Origin: Aquatica leii
Taxonomy: Eukaryota; Arthropoda; Insecta; Coleoptera; Lampyridae
Assembly (NCBI GenBank): GCA_035610365.1
Contig: CM069436.1
Location: 86,739,912-86,803,911 of the forward strand
Length of the DNA: 64,000 nt
Direction: 5' to 3'
Shown: piece by piece, positions 26,001-33,919 of the stretch
How positions within the stretch are numbered: position 1 is the first letter of the stretch
Layout of the letters: every line of letters begins with the position of its first letter
The notes under the pieces: model-generated
The model's database searches: none
Seen by the model: the letters and a program-made list of their open reading frames with translations, nothing else
What the model was told of the DNA's origin: nothing
Made by a program: the position numbers and the translations under genes

Positions 26001-28184
26001 TAATGGTAATTCATTCAAGGCATTCTCCAAATCAGTCTGCAGTAGGTCGAGATATCGTTCGGAATTTAAATTGTTGTGATAAATAAAAGGTCCTATTATT
26101 CTGCCACCCAAAATGCCTACCCACAGATTAAATCCAAATCGATGTGGATGCCTTGCTTTTTTTATTAAATGAAGATTGTCTGTTGCCTAATAATGTTTGT
26201 TACGACGGTTGAAAATGCCATTGTTGGTTATCATGCTTTCATCAGACCAAATTACTTTAAAAGGAAAATTTTGATCTTCTTCACATTTTCTGGTATACCA
26301 TTCACAAAAACTTGCTCGCCTTCTCTCGTCACCAGGTCTAAGACCCTGGCAAATTCTAAATTTATAGGGATAAAATTATTCTTTTGTAAAATGAACTGGG
26401 CTGTAGATCTAGCTACAACAGATACAACAGGTATTGTAAATGAACCAAATTCTTTTAAATTAGATACCAAACGTCTAAAAATGAATTGTTGAGGTTTTCT
26501 TTGTTCAGAATAATTATCAGAGTACATCTGTTTAGCAGCTACACAATTTTTGCGGCACAAGATGTAACACGTCAACATATCAAATTTTTCTTCGTTTGTG
26601 AAACTTTTTCTTTCCATGGTAACACTTGTAAATAAATTAAAAGCACTAAGCAACAAACTAACGAATAAGTAACTTTAATAAGAACAAAAGTTAAAACACT
26701 TCAAATTCCCGTAAAAACAACTTACACAACACCAAATTGCGTTTTCAACAATAATGTGACAGATAAAACATAAATATTGCGATTATTCCAATGCCTACTA
26801 ATTTAAAAAATAAAAAACCTTATAACTCACGTTTTCCCCTTTTTTGGCTTCAAAACTATAATGTGTGATACATCGTTGAATTTGTAATAAATAATGCTAC
26901 CAAATACATGGTGTCTCTTTGTTTGTGGCCATATAAAAAAATAAAGTTGATGATGGTTTCTCAAATACGAAACGTCGGATTAAAAATTTAAACACGCAAT
27001 TTTGTAGAGCTTAAAAAGTGGCAATGAGAAAGTGCCAGTAGTTTTTTAATATCATTTAAACTAAATAAAAAAATGAAAAGAAACGAAAATCCAAAAAATC
27101 ACATTTGTTTGAGAATTTTGAAAACGATAAACAATAATGAACTTTTGCGGCCAGCATGTGAACATACTTTAAATAGCGCAACTTGTTTCTAATTTAAGCC
27201 ACCCTGTATCTTCTACCGTTTTCAAGATCCCCATGCTGTGCATTCTTATCTTGGACAGGGTGTATACATAAGATTCGTGAGCTTTCATAATGATATTTAA
27301 ATTTTGTTTTATTAAGGTATAATTTTAGTGACAACTCATTTTTTTTCGAATTTATACTGAGCATAGTTTTTGAATGTGCAAACCTGAAAAGAAATGTTTT
27401 TGACTTTCAAATTTTAGTTTTCTAGTTCTTTGAAAAGCTTTCGTTTTTCTTTAATTATCACAAGCAAAAGATAGGTAAATAGGTAATTGTCTGCTGAAAA
27501 CTTAGATATTACATATTATACTAATTAAAGTTCTGAAACTATGCATATCACTAATTAAACTGTCACGGAAACGGTATGTTGACTATTCTCATATTTCCTG
27601 TTTGTTTGTTTATTTACGTTAGCGGTCCACCGCAACGAAAGAAAAACATTAAGTGGCTTATATCCTAACATTATTTATATAAAAAGCTTTGTGAAAGTTG
27701 TTTTTTCTATGATGGTCATCAATCAAGTTTTAATTTAATCATTATTTTTTAGATAAGAAAACCACTAATGGAGAAGAAACGTCGTGCTCGAATCAACGAC
27801 AGTTTAGAAACCTTAAAACAGATTCTTCTCGATTCGAAAACAACGTTGAAAGAATCAGCGCAAAAGAAAAACGGACAAAGAACTGCAAAATTAGAAAAAG
27901 CCGACATTCTCGAAATGACCGTTCGGTACTTACAGCATTTGCACAATAAATTAGGGCAAAATCCTGGACCACGTCCAATCAAAAGTAAAGAAGTTTCAAT
28001 ACGTCCTGCCGATAGTTCATCTGATAATGGTTTTCAAATTGGGGTAACTTTGATTCCAACACGGCTACAGAATGGAGACTTAGCGTTTGTGATGCCGTCT
28101 AGTTTACAACCTGTTTCTAGTAAAAATGATTTAGAAAATGAGTTTAGTGAGAAAATGAACGATGCGGTGTGGAGACCGTGGTAA
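5092..28184 (+). CDS. Hairy/E(spl)-family bHLH repressor (HES), two coding exons
   Basis: Exon 1 is 5092-5136 (15 codons, ends AAG|gtatga). Exon 2 is 27753-28184 (acceptor ttttttag|ATAAGA), joined in phase 0; the product is 158 residues. The basic region (about residues 18-30, [13 protein letters not shown]) has the proline typical of HES proteins. Helix 1 follows, then an unusually long loop, then helix 2 ([10 protein letters not shown], 61-70, to about 81). Residues 115-130 ([16 protein letters not shown]) form a further conserved-looking block. The protein ends in WRPW, the Groucho-binding tetrapeptide. No Orange domain can be made out, and 158 residues is short for the family. Known for the family: nuclear repressors binding E/N-box sites, often Notch-responsive. 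Exon 1 is inferred from the start codon, donor and phase, and from how well the joined sequence fits. Exon 2 is certain. Closest subgroup may be deadpan/side-like, but this is not proven. Confidence 0.85.
6304..8118 (-). pseudogene. hAT transposase remnant, ZBED5/SCAND3-like
   Basis: Fragments of one transposase lie in order on the - strand. 7885-8118 encodes the N-terminal BED-type zinc finger (CLLCNKV ... HLRKCH). 7344-7610 encodes the start of the RNase H-like fold ([10 protein letters not shown]). 6838-7200 and 6572-6775 encode the C-terminal part, including [10 protein letters not shown] and a final QDHPSH. Stops and frameshifts separate them. The 3' terminus is recognisable at 6304 as CAGAGGTTCCCAAACTTT, a common hAT end. 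The matching 5' terminus was not found upstream of 8118, so the element is 5'-truncated or too diverged. It sits inside the HES intron in opposite orientation. Confidence 0.85.
8449..8980. mobile_element. pogo/Tigger-like non-autonomous remnant
   Basis: The left end after a TA is CAGTGCAATATATCCATAAT, followed by three copies of TAATCCGAAC within 8464-8506. The right side has another copy at 8934-8944 and the inverse GTTCGGATTAC at 8963-8973. CAGTG termini with ATAATCCGAA repeats are typical of pogo/Tigger ends. The interior has no coding sequence. The right terminus is imperfect. Confidence 0.55.
9362..9480 (-). other. Possible short exon with two CxxC motifs
   Basis: On the - strand an ATG at 9480 opens about 37 codons with the pairs CSKC and CIMC spaced 16 residues apart, ending at a good splice-donor match (GGAG|gtaaac). 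It could be the first exon of an unrecognised zinc-binding protein or the remains of a transposon protein. No following exon was identified. Confidence 0.25.
9700..9930. repeat. Imperfect short tandem repeat
   Basis: Two to three degenerate copies of a roughly 35 bp unit containing TCGTTCTC, GTTTTTAAA and AAGCCCT(C/T)G lie at about 9800-9870, just left of the BEL/Pao 3' LTR. No gene is visible. Confidence 0.35.
10157..10606 (-). pseudogene. BEL/Pao pol C-terminal domain (DUF5641-like)
   Basis: A 149-residue open stretch of the retrotransposon polyprotein. It contains [10 protein letters not shown], then [12 protein letters not shown] and [10 protein letters not shown], the pattern of the C-terminal domain that follows BEL/Pao integrase. 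It belongs to the element at 9935-16251 and is out of frame with the integrase fragment upstream. Confidence 0.8.
10951..11547 (-). pseudogene. BEL/Pao integrase N-terminal part
   Basis: About 198 codons on the - strand carry the region before the integrase zinc domain, then the zinc domain with [10 protein letters not shown], then the start of the catalytic core with [11 protein letters not shown] and the following YRAVHLDVV. The rest of the core lies downstream in a broken frame up to about 10607. The acidic residue in GIDLAGP would be the first catalytic Asp. Confidence 0.85.
12579..13044 (-). pseudogene. BEL/Pao protease region, broken
   Basis: Two overlapping frames on the - strand cover 13044-12850 and 12896-12579. 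The first contains [14 protein letters not shown], which resembles the retropepsin active site D-(T/S)-G. The second continues into the spacer before RT with [17 protein letters not shown]. The frame change near 12870 shows the copy is inactive. The RT that should follow (about 11700-12570) is too decayed to outline. Confidence 0.7.
13132..14106 (-). pseudogene. BEL/Pao gag remnants
   Basis: Three open pieces on the - strand, in gag order. 13882-14106 contains [20 protein letters not shown], the start of the capsid-like DUF1759 region. 13657-13863 continues it ([20 protein letters not shown]). 13132-13329 carries the zinc-knuckle part ([14 protein letters not shown] ... [10 protein letters not shown]). 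Frames and stops separate them. Confidence 0.8.
14107..15660. other. AT-rich DNA interrupting the BEL/Pao element
   Basis: About 1.5 kb lies between the gag start and the leader of the BEL/Pao copy. It has no coding capacity beyond chance frames. It contains the palindrome at 14436-14558 and a short palindromic stretch near 15023-15040 (TAACTACTAGTTA). It probably represents one or more nested non-autonomous insertions, whose ends I could not define. Confidence 0.45.
14436..14558. repeat. 123 bp palindromic element
   Basis: TATATATCAAGGTTGAGAAG at the left is mirrored by CTTCTCAACCGTGATATATA at the right, and CATTATAACCT by AGGTTATAATG further in. The centre holds a perfect GACGC-GAA-GCGTC hairpin at 14493-14505 flanked by TATCGCGA and ATATAAATCGCG. 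The CpG-rich core stands out from the AT-rich surroundings. It is a MITE or a folded structural element, family unknown. Confidence 0.7.
16385..16672 (+). repeat. Direct repeat, copy 1 (partner at 18590-18775)
   Basis: Stretches such as TAACGATATTTATGAAAAAC, TAATTTATATATTA and TTATTTATTTAAACCGACAA recur in the same order and orientation at 18590-18775 with substitutions and deletions. The two copies flank the first Tigger remnant. They could be LTRs or ends of an unrecognised element. Confidence 0.45.
17100..18420 (-). pseudogene. pogo/Tigger (CENP-B-type DDE) transposase remnant, copy 1
   Basis: Read on the - strand, 18187-17981 contains [12 protein letters not shown], the second catalytic Asp region of pogo/Tigger transposases (usual form LDNHxSH). 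17915-17694 contains the C-terminal [11 protein letters not shown] segment and 17496-17185 a tail with [11 protein letters not shown]. Upstream codons (18340-18190) resemble the preceding DDE strand. The N-terminal HTH/CENP-B part is missing and several stops interrupt the frame. It lies in the HES intron, antisense to that gene. Confidence 0.8.
18590..18775 (+). repeat. Direct repeat, copy 2 (partner at 16385-16672)
   Basis: This stretch shares the motifs GTAACGATATTTAAGAAAAA, TAATTTATATATTA and TTATTTATTTAGACCGACAA with copy 1, but is shorter. Similarity stops after the GACAA on the right, which sets a possible element boundary. Confidence 0.45.
18840..20025 (-). pseudogene. hAT transposase remnant, ZMYM1-like (DUF4371)
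   Basis: The N-terminal end is the open stretch 19763-19548, with [18 protein letters not shown] leading into the TTF-type zinc finger of this family. Further on, the complement of about 19040-19200 reads [20 protein letters not shown] and then [18 protein letters not shown], a characteristic block of DUF4371 hAT proteins. The 5' terminal region is visible near 19960-20020 as complement of the CCTAGGCAGTTGCCTACTCT block, common at the ends of such elements. Stops occur throughout. Confidence 0.8.
20025..20900 (-). pseudogene. pogo/Tigger transposase remnant, copy 2
   Basis: The + strand text from GGCGTTACAAAGTTTCC (20033) onward parallels 17168-18120: TTTCTCTAAGAACTCTTCCAAC, then the lysine-rich tail, then the block ending GAGTTCTATAGAAACGTGA. 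It is the same C-terminal transposase region as copy 1, with more deletions (for example in 20430-20560) and no open frame. The two copies differ widely, so the family is old here. Confidence 0.7.
20960..24289 (+). mobile_element. BEL/Pao retrotransposon pol, decayed, + strand
   Basis: 21195-21413 contains the pre-RT motif [22 protein letters not shown] follows at about 21540-21720 with [19 protein letters not shown] and [12 protein letters not shown]. RNase H/linker fragments lie around 22430-22990, the integrase zinc domain at about 23210-23480 (CIRCVRF), and the catalytic core with [18 protein letters not shown] sequence near 23510-23550. 23765-24031 is the C-terminal part of the core ([16 protein letters not shown]). 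The final domain begins at about 24190 and is cut at 24289 by a hAT MITE. No LTRs were found. It is a different copy from 9935-16251 and has the opposite orientation. Confidence 0.85.
24290..24498. mobile_element. hAT-type MITE (209 bp) with target duplication
   Basis: The ends are CAGGGATTTCCAAC and its near complement GTTGGAAACCCCTG. The element is flanked by CTCTAGTG (24282-24289) and CTTTAGTG (24499-24506), an 8 bp target duplication with one mismatch, as expected for hAT. The subterminal regions carry the motifs GCGGCCCGCGG and GGCGGCCC. It is inserted into the last domain of the BEL/Pao pol and so is younger than that element. Confidence 0.85.
24499..25136. other. Non-coding AT-rich DNA with one inverted-repeat element
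   Basis: No gene is seen. The only structure is the 124 bp inverted-repeat element at 24747-24870. Confidence 0.6.
24747..24870. repeat. 124 bp inverted-repeat element
   Basis: TATTACAG opens the left arm, which ends in ATAATTCCGGTGT (24768-24780). The right arm runs from ACACCGGAATTAT (24837-24849) to CTGTAATA (24870). The outer 8 and inner 13 bases match exactly and the middle partly. It is a short MITE or hairpin. Confidence 0.6.
25139..27264 (-). mobile_element. mariner-like element with about 475 bp terminal inverted repeats
   Basis: The left arm (25139-25614) is mirrored by the right arm (26793-27264) with scattered differences. The outer ends are TACTACGTGTCC and its near complement GGACAGGGTGTA, each next to a TA target duplication (25137-25138 and 27265-27266). 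Landmarks shared by the arms include GGGGATCTTGAAAACGGTAG, GCGGCCAGCATGTGAACATA (right arm orientation) and a GAAACGTC motif. The transposase lies between the arms on the - strand. Long repeats flanking a mariner gene are less usual than the 20-40 bp typical of the family. Confidence 0.88.
25649..26617 (-). pseudogene. mariner transposase (DUF4817-type N-terminus), frameshifted
   Basis: The likely start is the ATG at 26617, giving [15 protein letters not shown], a helix-turn-helix region of the DUF4817 type. The frame stays open to about 26252. The middle region (about 26250-25950) is in other frames; it contains the second-Asp block QDGAPAHN, near the complement of 25950-25985. The last frame, 25942-25649, holds [15 protein letters not shown], where the Asp before FF is the third catalytic acidic residue, and continues to a stop at 25649. 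At least one frameshift makes it inactive. The 13 codons upstream of 26617 are probably not translated. Confidence 0.85.
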
Positions 28185-28448
28185 AGACTTCTGATGCGTT
28201 GGTGTACGTAGTTACCTACTGTGATATTGTACTGATTAGAATAGAGCGCAATAACTTAGTTGTTTTCCTATTAGAGTTACGTTATTAACCATAAGTATTT
28301 ATTTTGTTAAACGATTGTGAATATTCAGGTACTGTTATTTGCATTTGACTGCTGGAAACTTTACGTCGATTTTTATGTACTATATAGTTGTAAATATACT
28401 TAAGAAATCAAATTTTTACTATTATTCTACAGCCAAAGTCACAATATA
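28185..28448 (+). other. Likely HES 3' UTR
   Basis: AT-rich non-coding DNA between the HES stop codon and the mariner remnant. No clear AATAAA is present before the mariner end, so the transcript may end inside or beyond that element. Confidence 0.4.
28220..28225 (+). promoter_or_regulatory. K-box-like motif in the HES 3' UTR
   Basis: TGTGAT, 36 bases after the HES stop codon, matches the K box found in 3' UTRs of Drosophila E(spl) and Bearded genes, a target of miR-2/13-type microRNAs. The position fits, but a six-base match alone is weak. Confidence 0.35.
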
Positions 28449-29340
28449 CAGTGTTATTAAAAAGTATGGAGACGGTGATTTATTGTCGCTAATATTCATT
28501 TTAGGAAAAATTCTTCAATGCAAAAGTTTATGTAATCAGGAATACTTGAACTTTTGTTATCTGCAGTTGTTTTTGAGTTACGCCGTTCTGCGTAATTTTT
28601 TCGAATGGGAACATATTACTTTTACCTCACCATTTGATAGAGCATTTTTTTTTCTTTGAAATAGCACTGACTAAAGAAATTTTTAAAAAACCATTTTTTT
28701 CTAGAAAACGCCGTACAAGTATTTACATCAAGTAGGTATATCTGAGACAAAAAAAGTTATGAATCAAAATCTTATCACTAAAAACAAATTAATAACTAAG
28801 TAATTTTCAGTAAGTGTTCAAATTGTCTTCCATTTGTCATTTGACAATGACTCAGCCGATTTATAAAACCACAAAAAGAATTCTCTAAAAATTCACGGGA
28901 AATTTTTTGTATGGTTTTAGTAATTTGGATTTTTAAATCTTCAATGTCATTGGACATATCTTTGTGGACTTTTACGCATCCCCAAAGAAAAAATTTAAAA
29001 GGCTTAAATCAGGCAAACGGGCTAGCGACTCAATCTTTCCTCGTCTCCCAATCCATACGTTTGGAAAAACGTTATCCAGATATTAACAAACGTTTAAATC
29101 ATAATACGATAGGGCGCCATCTTGCTGGAACCAGATGCTGTCATTGGAAAAGTGTTCGTTGTTTTTATGTGGATAGAGCACAAGCAGGTATAATTTGATT
29201 CTGTAATAACTGCAAATATAAAGCCGAAGTTAAATTCCCATCGATGAAAAAGGGACCAATAATATGACCCCTTAGAATGCCAAACCAAACGTTAATAATT
29301 AGAAAATACTGCGTATGGTGCTCCAACAACCAATAAGGAT
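28449..29340 (-). pseudogene. mariner/Tc1-type element, 5'-truncated
   Basis: The 3' terminus CAGTGTTATTAAAAAGTATG follows a TA at 28447. Upstream on the - strand a decayed transposase can be followed: GPFFIDGNLTSALYLQLLQN near the complement of 29250-29190, a damaged second-Asp block (about 29130), PFKFFLWGCVKVHKD near 28990-28950, then ISREFLENSFCGFINRLSHC near 28850-28900. Stops and indels are frequent. The other terminus is absent; the element breaks off before 29340. Confidence 0.75.
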
Positions 29341-29660
29341 TTATTATTATTTATTTAAACATCTCCTTAATACTTCTGACTTCGAATAACTGACCTCCGT
29401 TTGAATCGTTTTTATATATTTCTATCGTTCTGGAAGTGGATAATAACTTCGCGAACGCTCTCGAATGTAACAACTTCGCGAACGTTTCAGTATAATTTTT
29501 TTTACGTATATGAAAATAAATTGATTTATAATTGATTATCAAAGTTTGATAAAATATTTGAGTTTTTAAATATTAAATTTAAAGTAATCCGAATCAATAC
29601 TAACAGAAAATTAGAAATTTTGGTACTATTTTATTACCAATTTATTACTACTACCCAAAC
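29341..29660. other. AT-rich spacer, no gene seen
   Basis: Low-complexity AT-rich DNA between the mariner remnant and the LINE. It contains a local repeat, AACTTCGCGAACG, at about 29445 and 29470, within an otherwise plain stretch. Confidence 0.5.
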
Positions 29661-32379
29661 GGACGGGAAAGAGACAAACAAAGGACAAGGTGATAAATAA
29701 AGAGGGAGAGGAATTGCTGGAATTGTGCAACGAAAAAGGGTGGGAAATAATGAACGGGAACAGAGAAGATGATGGAAAGGGGGAATTTACGTACATAGGA
29801 GGAAGGGGAGAATCAATAATAGATTTTGTAATGACAAATGAAGAGGCCGCAGAAAAGGTAAAGACATTTAAGGTGGGAGAAAGAGTAGAGTCAGACCATC
29901 AACCACTGGAATTGACAATGGAAGGAAGGGAAAGAGAAGAGAGAGAGGAAGAGGAGAAGTACATAATTAAAAAGTGGACAGAAGAGAGTATAAAAAGATA
30001 TAAAGAGAGAATAGGGAAAACGGTATGGATAGGGAAGGAAGTACAAGAAAGTGTAGAGGAAATGAGAGAGATGATGGAGAAAGCAACAGAAAAGAGTCAG
30101 ATTTAGAAAATGGAAGGGGAGAAAACTGGATGGAAGAAATGGTGGGATAAGGAATGCAAGGAAGCAAAGAAAAAGGCAAGAAGAGCATTAAGACAGTGGA
30201 AAAAAAGGGAAGAAAAGAAAAAGAAGAATACAAAAGAAGCAGTAAAATATACAAAAAACATGCAATAGAAAGAAGGAGAGGAAAACAAAAAGAAACAAGA
30301 GGAGCAGATTAAAGGAATAAAAACGGAAGAAGATGTATGGAAGTGCCTAAAGAAGCAGAGGAAAAAAAAACAGGACGACAAAGGGAATAAAAATTAAAGA
30401 ATGGGAGATATATTTTCCGGAACCTATTGGGAGGGAAGAACAAAAGCAGGAAAAAGAAAAAGGAAAGACGCGGTAGTAAGACAAGAAGAAGGAGATAGGG
30501 ATAGAATAAGGAGGAAGAAGTAATAGAGGCGATAAAGAATATAAAAAAAGAAAGGCGACAGGAGAAGATGGGATACAAGGAGAAGAGTGGATATACGGGG
30601 GGAGAAAATGTAGCAAAAGGATGACGGAAATAATAAACAAAATATGGAAAGGGGAAGGATTCCCAGAGAGATGAAGAGAGGGAATAATATGCCCAATACA
30701 TAAAAAGGCGAAAAAAAGTCGAGGAATTATAGAGGGGTAACATTACTGAGCTCGGCATACAAATTGTACGCGACAATACTGCAAGAAAGATTACAGAAGG
30801 AAATAGAGGAAAGAAGTTTGGTACCAGACGGACAAGCGGGATTCAGAAAAGGAAGAAGGGCGATAGACAACATATATATAATGAAACACTTAGCAAATAA
30901 AGAACTAGAAAAAAAAGAGGGAAAATGGTAGCACTATTCGTATACCTAAAAGCTGCTTTTGACAAAGTGAATAGGGAAAAGCTGTGGGAATATATAAAAA
31001 GAAAAAAAATCAATGATAGATTAATACAAAGAATAGAGGAAATATACGAAGAAACGAGAAGCAGGGTTAAAGTGAATGGGGAAGAGAGTGAGAAATTCAT
31101 AACAAAGAGAGGGTCGAGGCAGGGATGTCCACTGAGCCCAAGCCTGTTCTCGGTATATACGGGGGATCTGGAAGAGACAATGAGAGGACAACAGACAGGA
31201 GGGATAATGGTAGGGAAAGCTAAGGTATGGTCGTTGGCGTATGCGGATGACATATTGCTGGTGGCTAAGGAGGAAAAGGAAATGAAAGAGATGATGAAAA
31301 CGCTAGAAAATATATGAAAAAAAGAATTGGAAGTAAACACGGAGAAAACAAAGATAATGATATTTAGAAAAGGAGGGGGGAAAAGAAAAAGAGAGGAGTG
31401 GAGATGGAGTGATGAGGAAGTGCAACAAGTGAAGAAATTTACATACTTGGGCTACACGATGAAACAGGATAATAAAGAGGGAGAACACATAAAGGAAAGG
31501 GTGAAGAAAGGAAACAGGCTAATAGGACAAGTATGGGGTGTGGGGGAAAGAATATTCAAGATGGATATAAAAAAAAGAAAATTGCTGTTCGAAAAATTAA
31601 TAAAGGGGGTGGTAATGTATGGAGCGGAAATATGGGGCTGGAAGGAGTGGAGGGAGGTAAAGGGGCTACAGGAAAAATACTGGAGATGGGTGTTAGGATT
31701 GGACAGGGATACACCGGGGTATATTGTGAGATAGGAGGTTCAGATAGAAAAAAATAAGGATCGAGACAGGAAAAAGAGCAATCAAATACGAGGAAGAAAT
31801 GAGGGAAAGAACAGATTGCAAAATTCTGCAAGAATGTTGGAAAGAGATAAAGGGAGGAAAGTGAAGTACGGGCAGAAGGGCAGAGAAGAGTATTACAAAA
31901 AGAAACGGGTACATGAGTGAAGAACTGGAGAGATTAAGAGAAGAGGGGGTAGGGACAAGAGAAGAAATAATAAGGAGAGATAGAGACATCGAAAAACAAG
32001 AAAGATGAACAAAGATAAAAGAAAGCAGATATAATAGGAATTATAAAGATATCAAGGGTGAAGGGGTGCCGGAATATTTAAAAGACGGTGAGATTAAAAG
32101 CAACAAAAGGAAAAAAATGGTGGCAAGGTTCAGATGTGGCAACGAGGAGTTAGGGAACAAATATACAAAGAGATGCAGGGAACTAAGAGAAGAGGTGAGG
32201 AAAACAGTGGATATCTTAGATGAAAACGGAAAAGGAGCGGAATGGATGGAGGAAGTATGGAGCAGGAGGAAAAAGTTAAGGGGGGAGAAGGGATAAGAAA
32301 ATGTAATATGTATGTAATGTAATAACACGACCAAATTTGTAAGCCAAATGGCAATGAATAAAGTTAAACTTACTACTAC
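29661..32379 (+). mobile_element. LINE (non-LTR retrotransposon), 5'-truncated, decayed
   Basis: The copy starts inside the endonuclease domain (29690-30106: VGERVESDHQPLELTMEGRE, with the catalytic SDH). After a broken linker it enters the reverse transcriptase: GVTLLSSAYKLYA near 30735, GQAGFRKGRRAIDNI near 30832, an open part at 30925-31317 with LKAAFDKVN, GSRQGCPLSPSLFSV and the catalytic box YADDILLVA, then 31327-31734. The C-terminal region at 32066-32296 lacks the cysteine motif present in the related copy at 56347-56643. The 3' end is GCAATGAATAAAGTTAAACT followed by TACTACTAC. ORFs are broken by several indels. The coding strand is very purine-rich. Confidence 0.88.
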
Positions 32380-32679
32380 CGAAATTTATTATCCTTACCA
32401 ATACAAAACAATCGCGTTGTAGGCTAGAATGAATTTGAAATACAACTTAGGTCAAAATGTATTATTTTCTTTACCATTTAATTATCACTATGTTAGAAGC
32501 GGTGTCTTATCACAAAAACTAAAGATCGTGAGTCGTAATCTAACTCCGTTTTATCAGTCAAGGCTTGCGGTAATGTCGATTTCTACTTTTTAAGAATTAG
32601 TGACGTATGGAAGACAGCTCGCTCAATCTAAGACTTCCATAGGCGAGTATAAACTATCTAAGCCTTCTCAAGTTACATC

Positions 32680-33480
32680 TTTTGAGACAACTTCGATTAA
32701 CGCAAATGAACACTATGGTAAGTCAGCCGTGGTCTACTCCGGTTACATGTTCGCTTGATATTTGTTCACTTTCTTCTTTGGTATCGACTTATTCAAATAA
32801 TTGTATTTGTTGTACTTCTAAAGATGCTAGACCTTTACGTCCGGTTTCTTCTCTTTCTGATTTGTCGACTGGTTTGTCTTCGGTTTCGAGGATTCTCTGC
32901 TCTACAAAAGACCAATGGTATAACCAGTTAGTAGGTAAAGCGTTAGCTTCTTCACGCCAATTTTCTCGTTGGTTAGTGGTTCAAGGTTTTCTGTGGAAAC
33001 GAATACGGGTTTCTCCTGACGATAAGCATCTGTATAAGCTGGTTGTTACTTTTTCTTTGACGTCGTTTTTACGGGCCTCATCTAAAGTTGCGGAGTACGT
33101 TCGCTATTATCCAGTTTGTCGAATGCAGAAAGTGCTTTGTTTAGCTCAACGATGGGTCGTATTATTGCTGGCTCTGTATCGCCTATTTCTCGACGGACTT
33201 CTGCTGATATTTTTAAATGCGAAGAGCGAAAGCTAGTTCTCTCTCTTCAACACCTTGTTTCGACATTTCTAGTTGTGCTTCGTTGTCTCTTTCTATTAAC
33301 CGTTCCCTTCTTTTTCACCGACGTCACAAGCGTCGTAATTTCTAACCCGTTTTGTTTGGCTCAAGGATTTCGACTTTTGGCTATTCTTTTGGTTCTCGTT
33401 CGTAGACTTTTTGATTTGGTTCTTTAACTATGATGACAATATTTTGTTGGTTAGAGCTGGGATGCTACCCAATTGTTTAT
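32680..33480 (+). pseudogene. gypsy-type pol fragment (integrase zinc domain and start of core)
   Basis: Codons from about 32900 read DQWYNQLVGKALASSRQF and then RWLVVQGFLWKRI, the stretch that precedes the integrase zinc domain in gypsy elements. The zinc domain remnant follows (YVRYYPVCRMQKV, about 33090-33130). In the next frame MGRIIAGSVSPISRRTSADI (about 33150-33210) and TFLVVL continue into the integrase core. No full catalytic triad survives. The strand is strongly T-rich, unlike the LINE just before it. Confidence 0.6.
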
Positions 33481-33779
33481 TTCTCCAGTTTGCTGTACTA
33501 AAGTTCTTTTTTTCTTAAGTTTCTAGTACGTTTCTTTGTGTTTCTTTCATAATCCTCTTATTTCGGGACAGGCTACCTTTCTATTTGTATATAGTTGCAT
33601 CCGCTCAGTCGGCTATTTTGAGAGAGAGTTACTAGTAAGATTCTGGCTTTGAGTTTAAGTTAAGTGTTTTCTTTATTTTAGGGTTCTTATTCCGCTCCCC
33701 GGCATTTAAGTTTTGAAGTAAACTTTCTTTGGAAACTTTACCTTTTGTCTCTTTTTTTTTACTATCCTATAAGAAAATT

Positions 33780-33864
33780 TTTTTTCAAAAAATTTTTTTT
33801 AAAGAATTTTGCGTTTCAAGGTCTCCTGAATCAGAAATACGTATTTTTGACAAAAAAAATTTGG

Positions 33865-33919
<55 letters not shown>

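Larger units (their letters stand above)
5137..27752 (+). other. Large HES intron (22.6 kb) filled with transposons
   Basis: The intron runs from donor gtatga at 5137 to acceptor ttttttag at 27752. It contains, in order, hAT, a pogo-like remnant, BEL/Pao (-), Tigger, hAT, Tigger, BEL/Pao (+), a hAT MITE, an inverted-repeat MITE and a mariner, each listed separately. The parts without an element (about 5137-6300, 8990-9930, 16700-17100, 24500-25135, 27270-27750) are AT-rich with no exon I recognise. The extent depends on the exon 1 call. Confidence 0.7.

Noticed and set aside
30103..31989. Long - strand frames rich in F, S, L and Y opposite the LINE at 29661-32379
   Set aside because: They are shadows of the purine-rich LINE coding strand; composition alone explains them.
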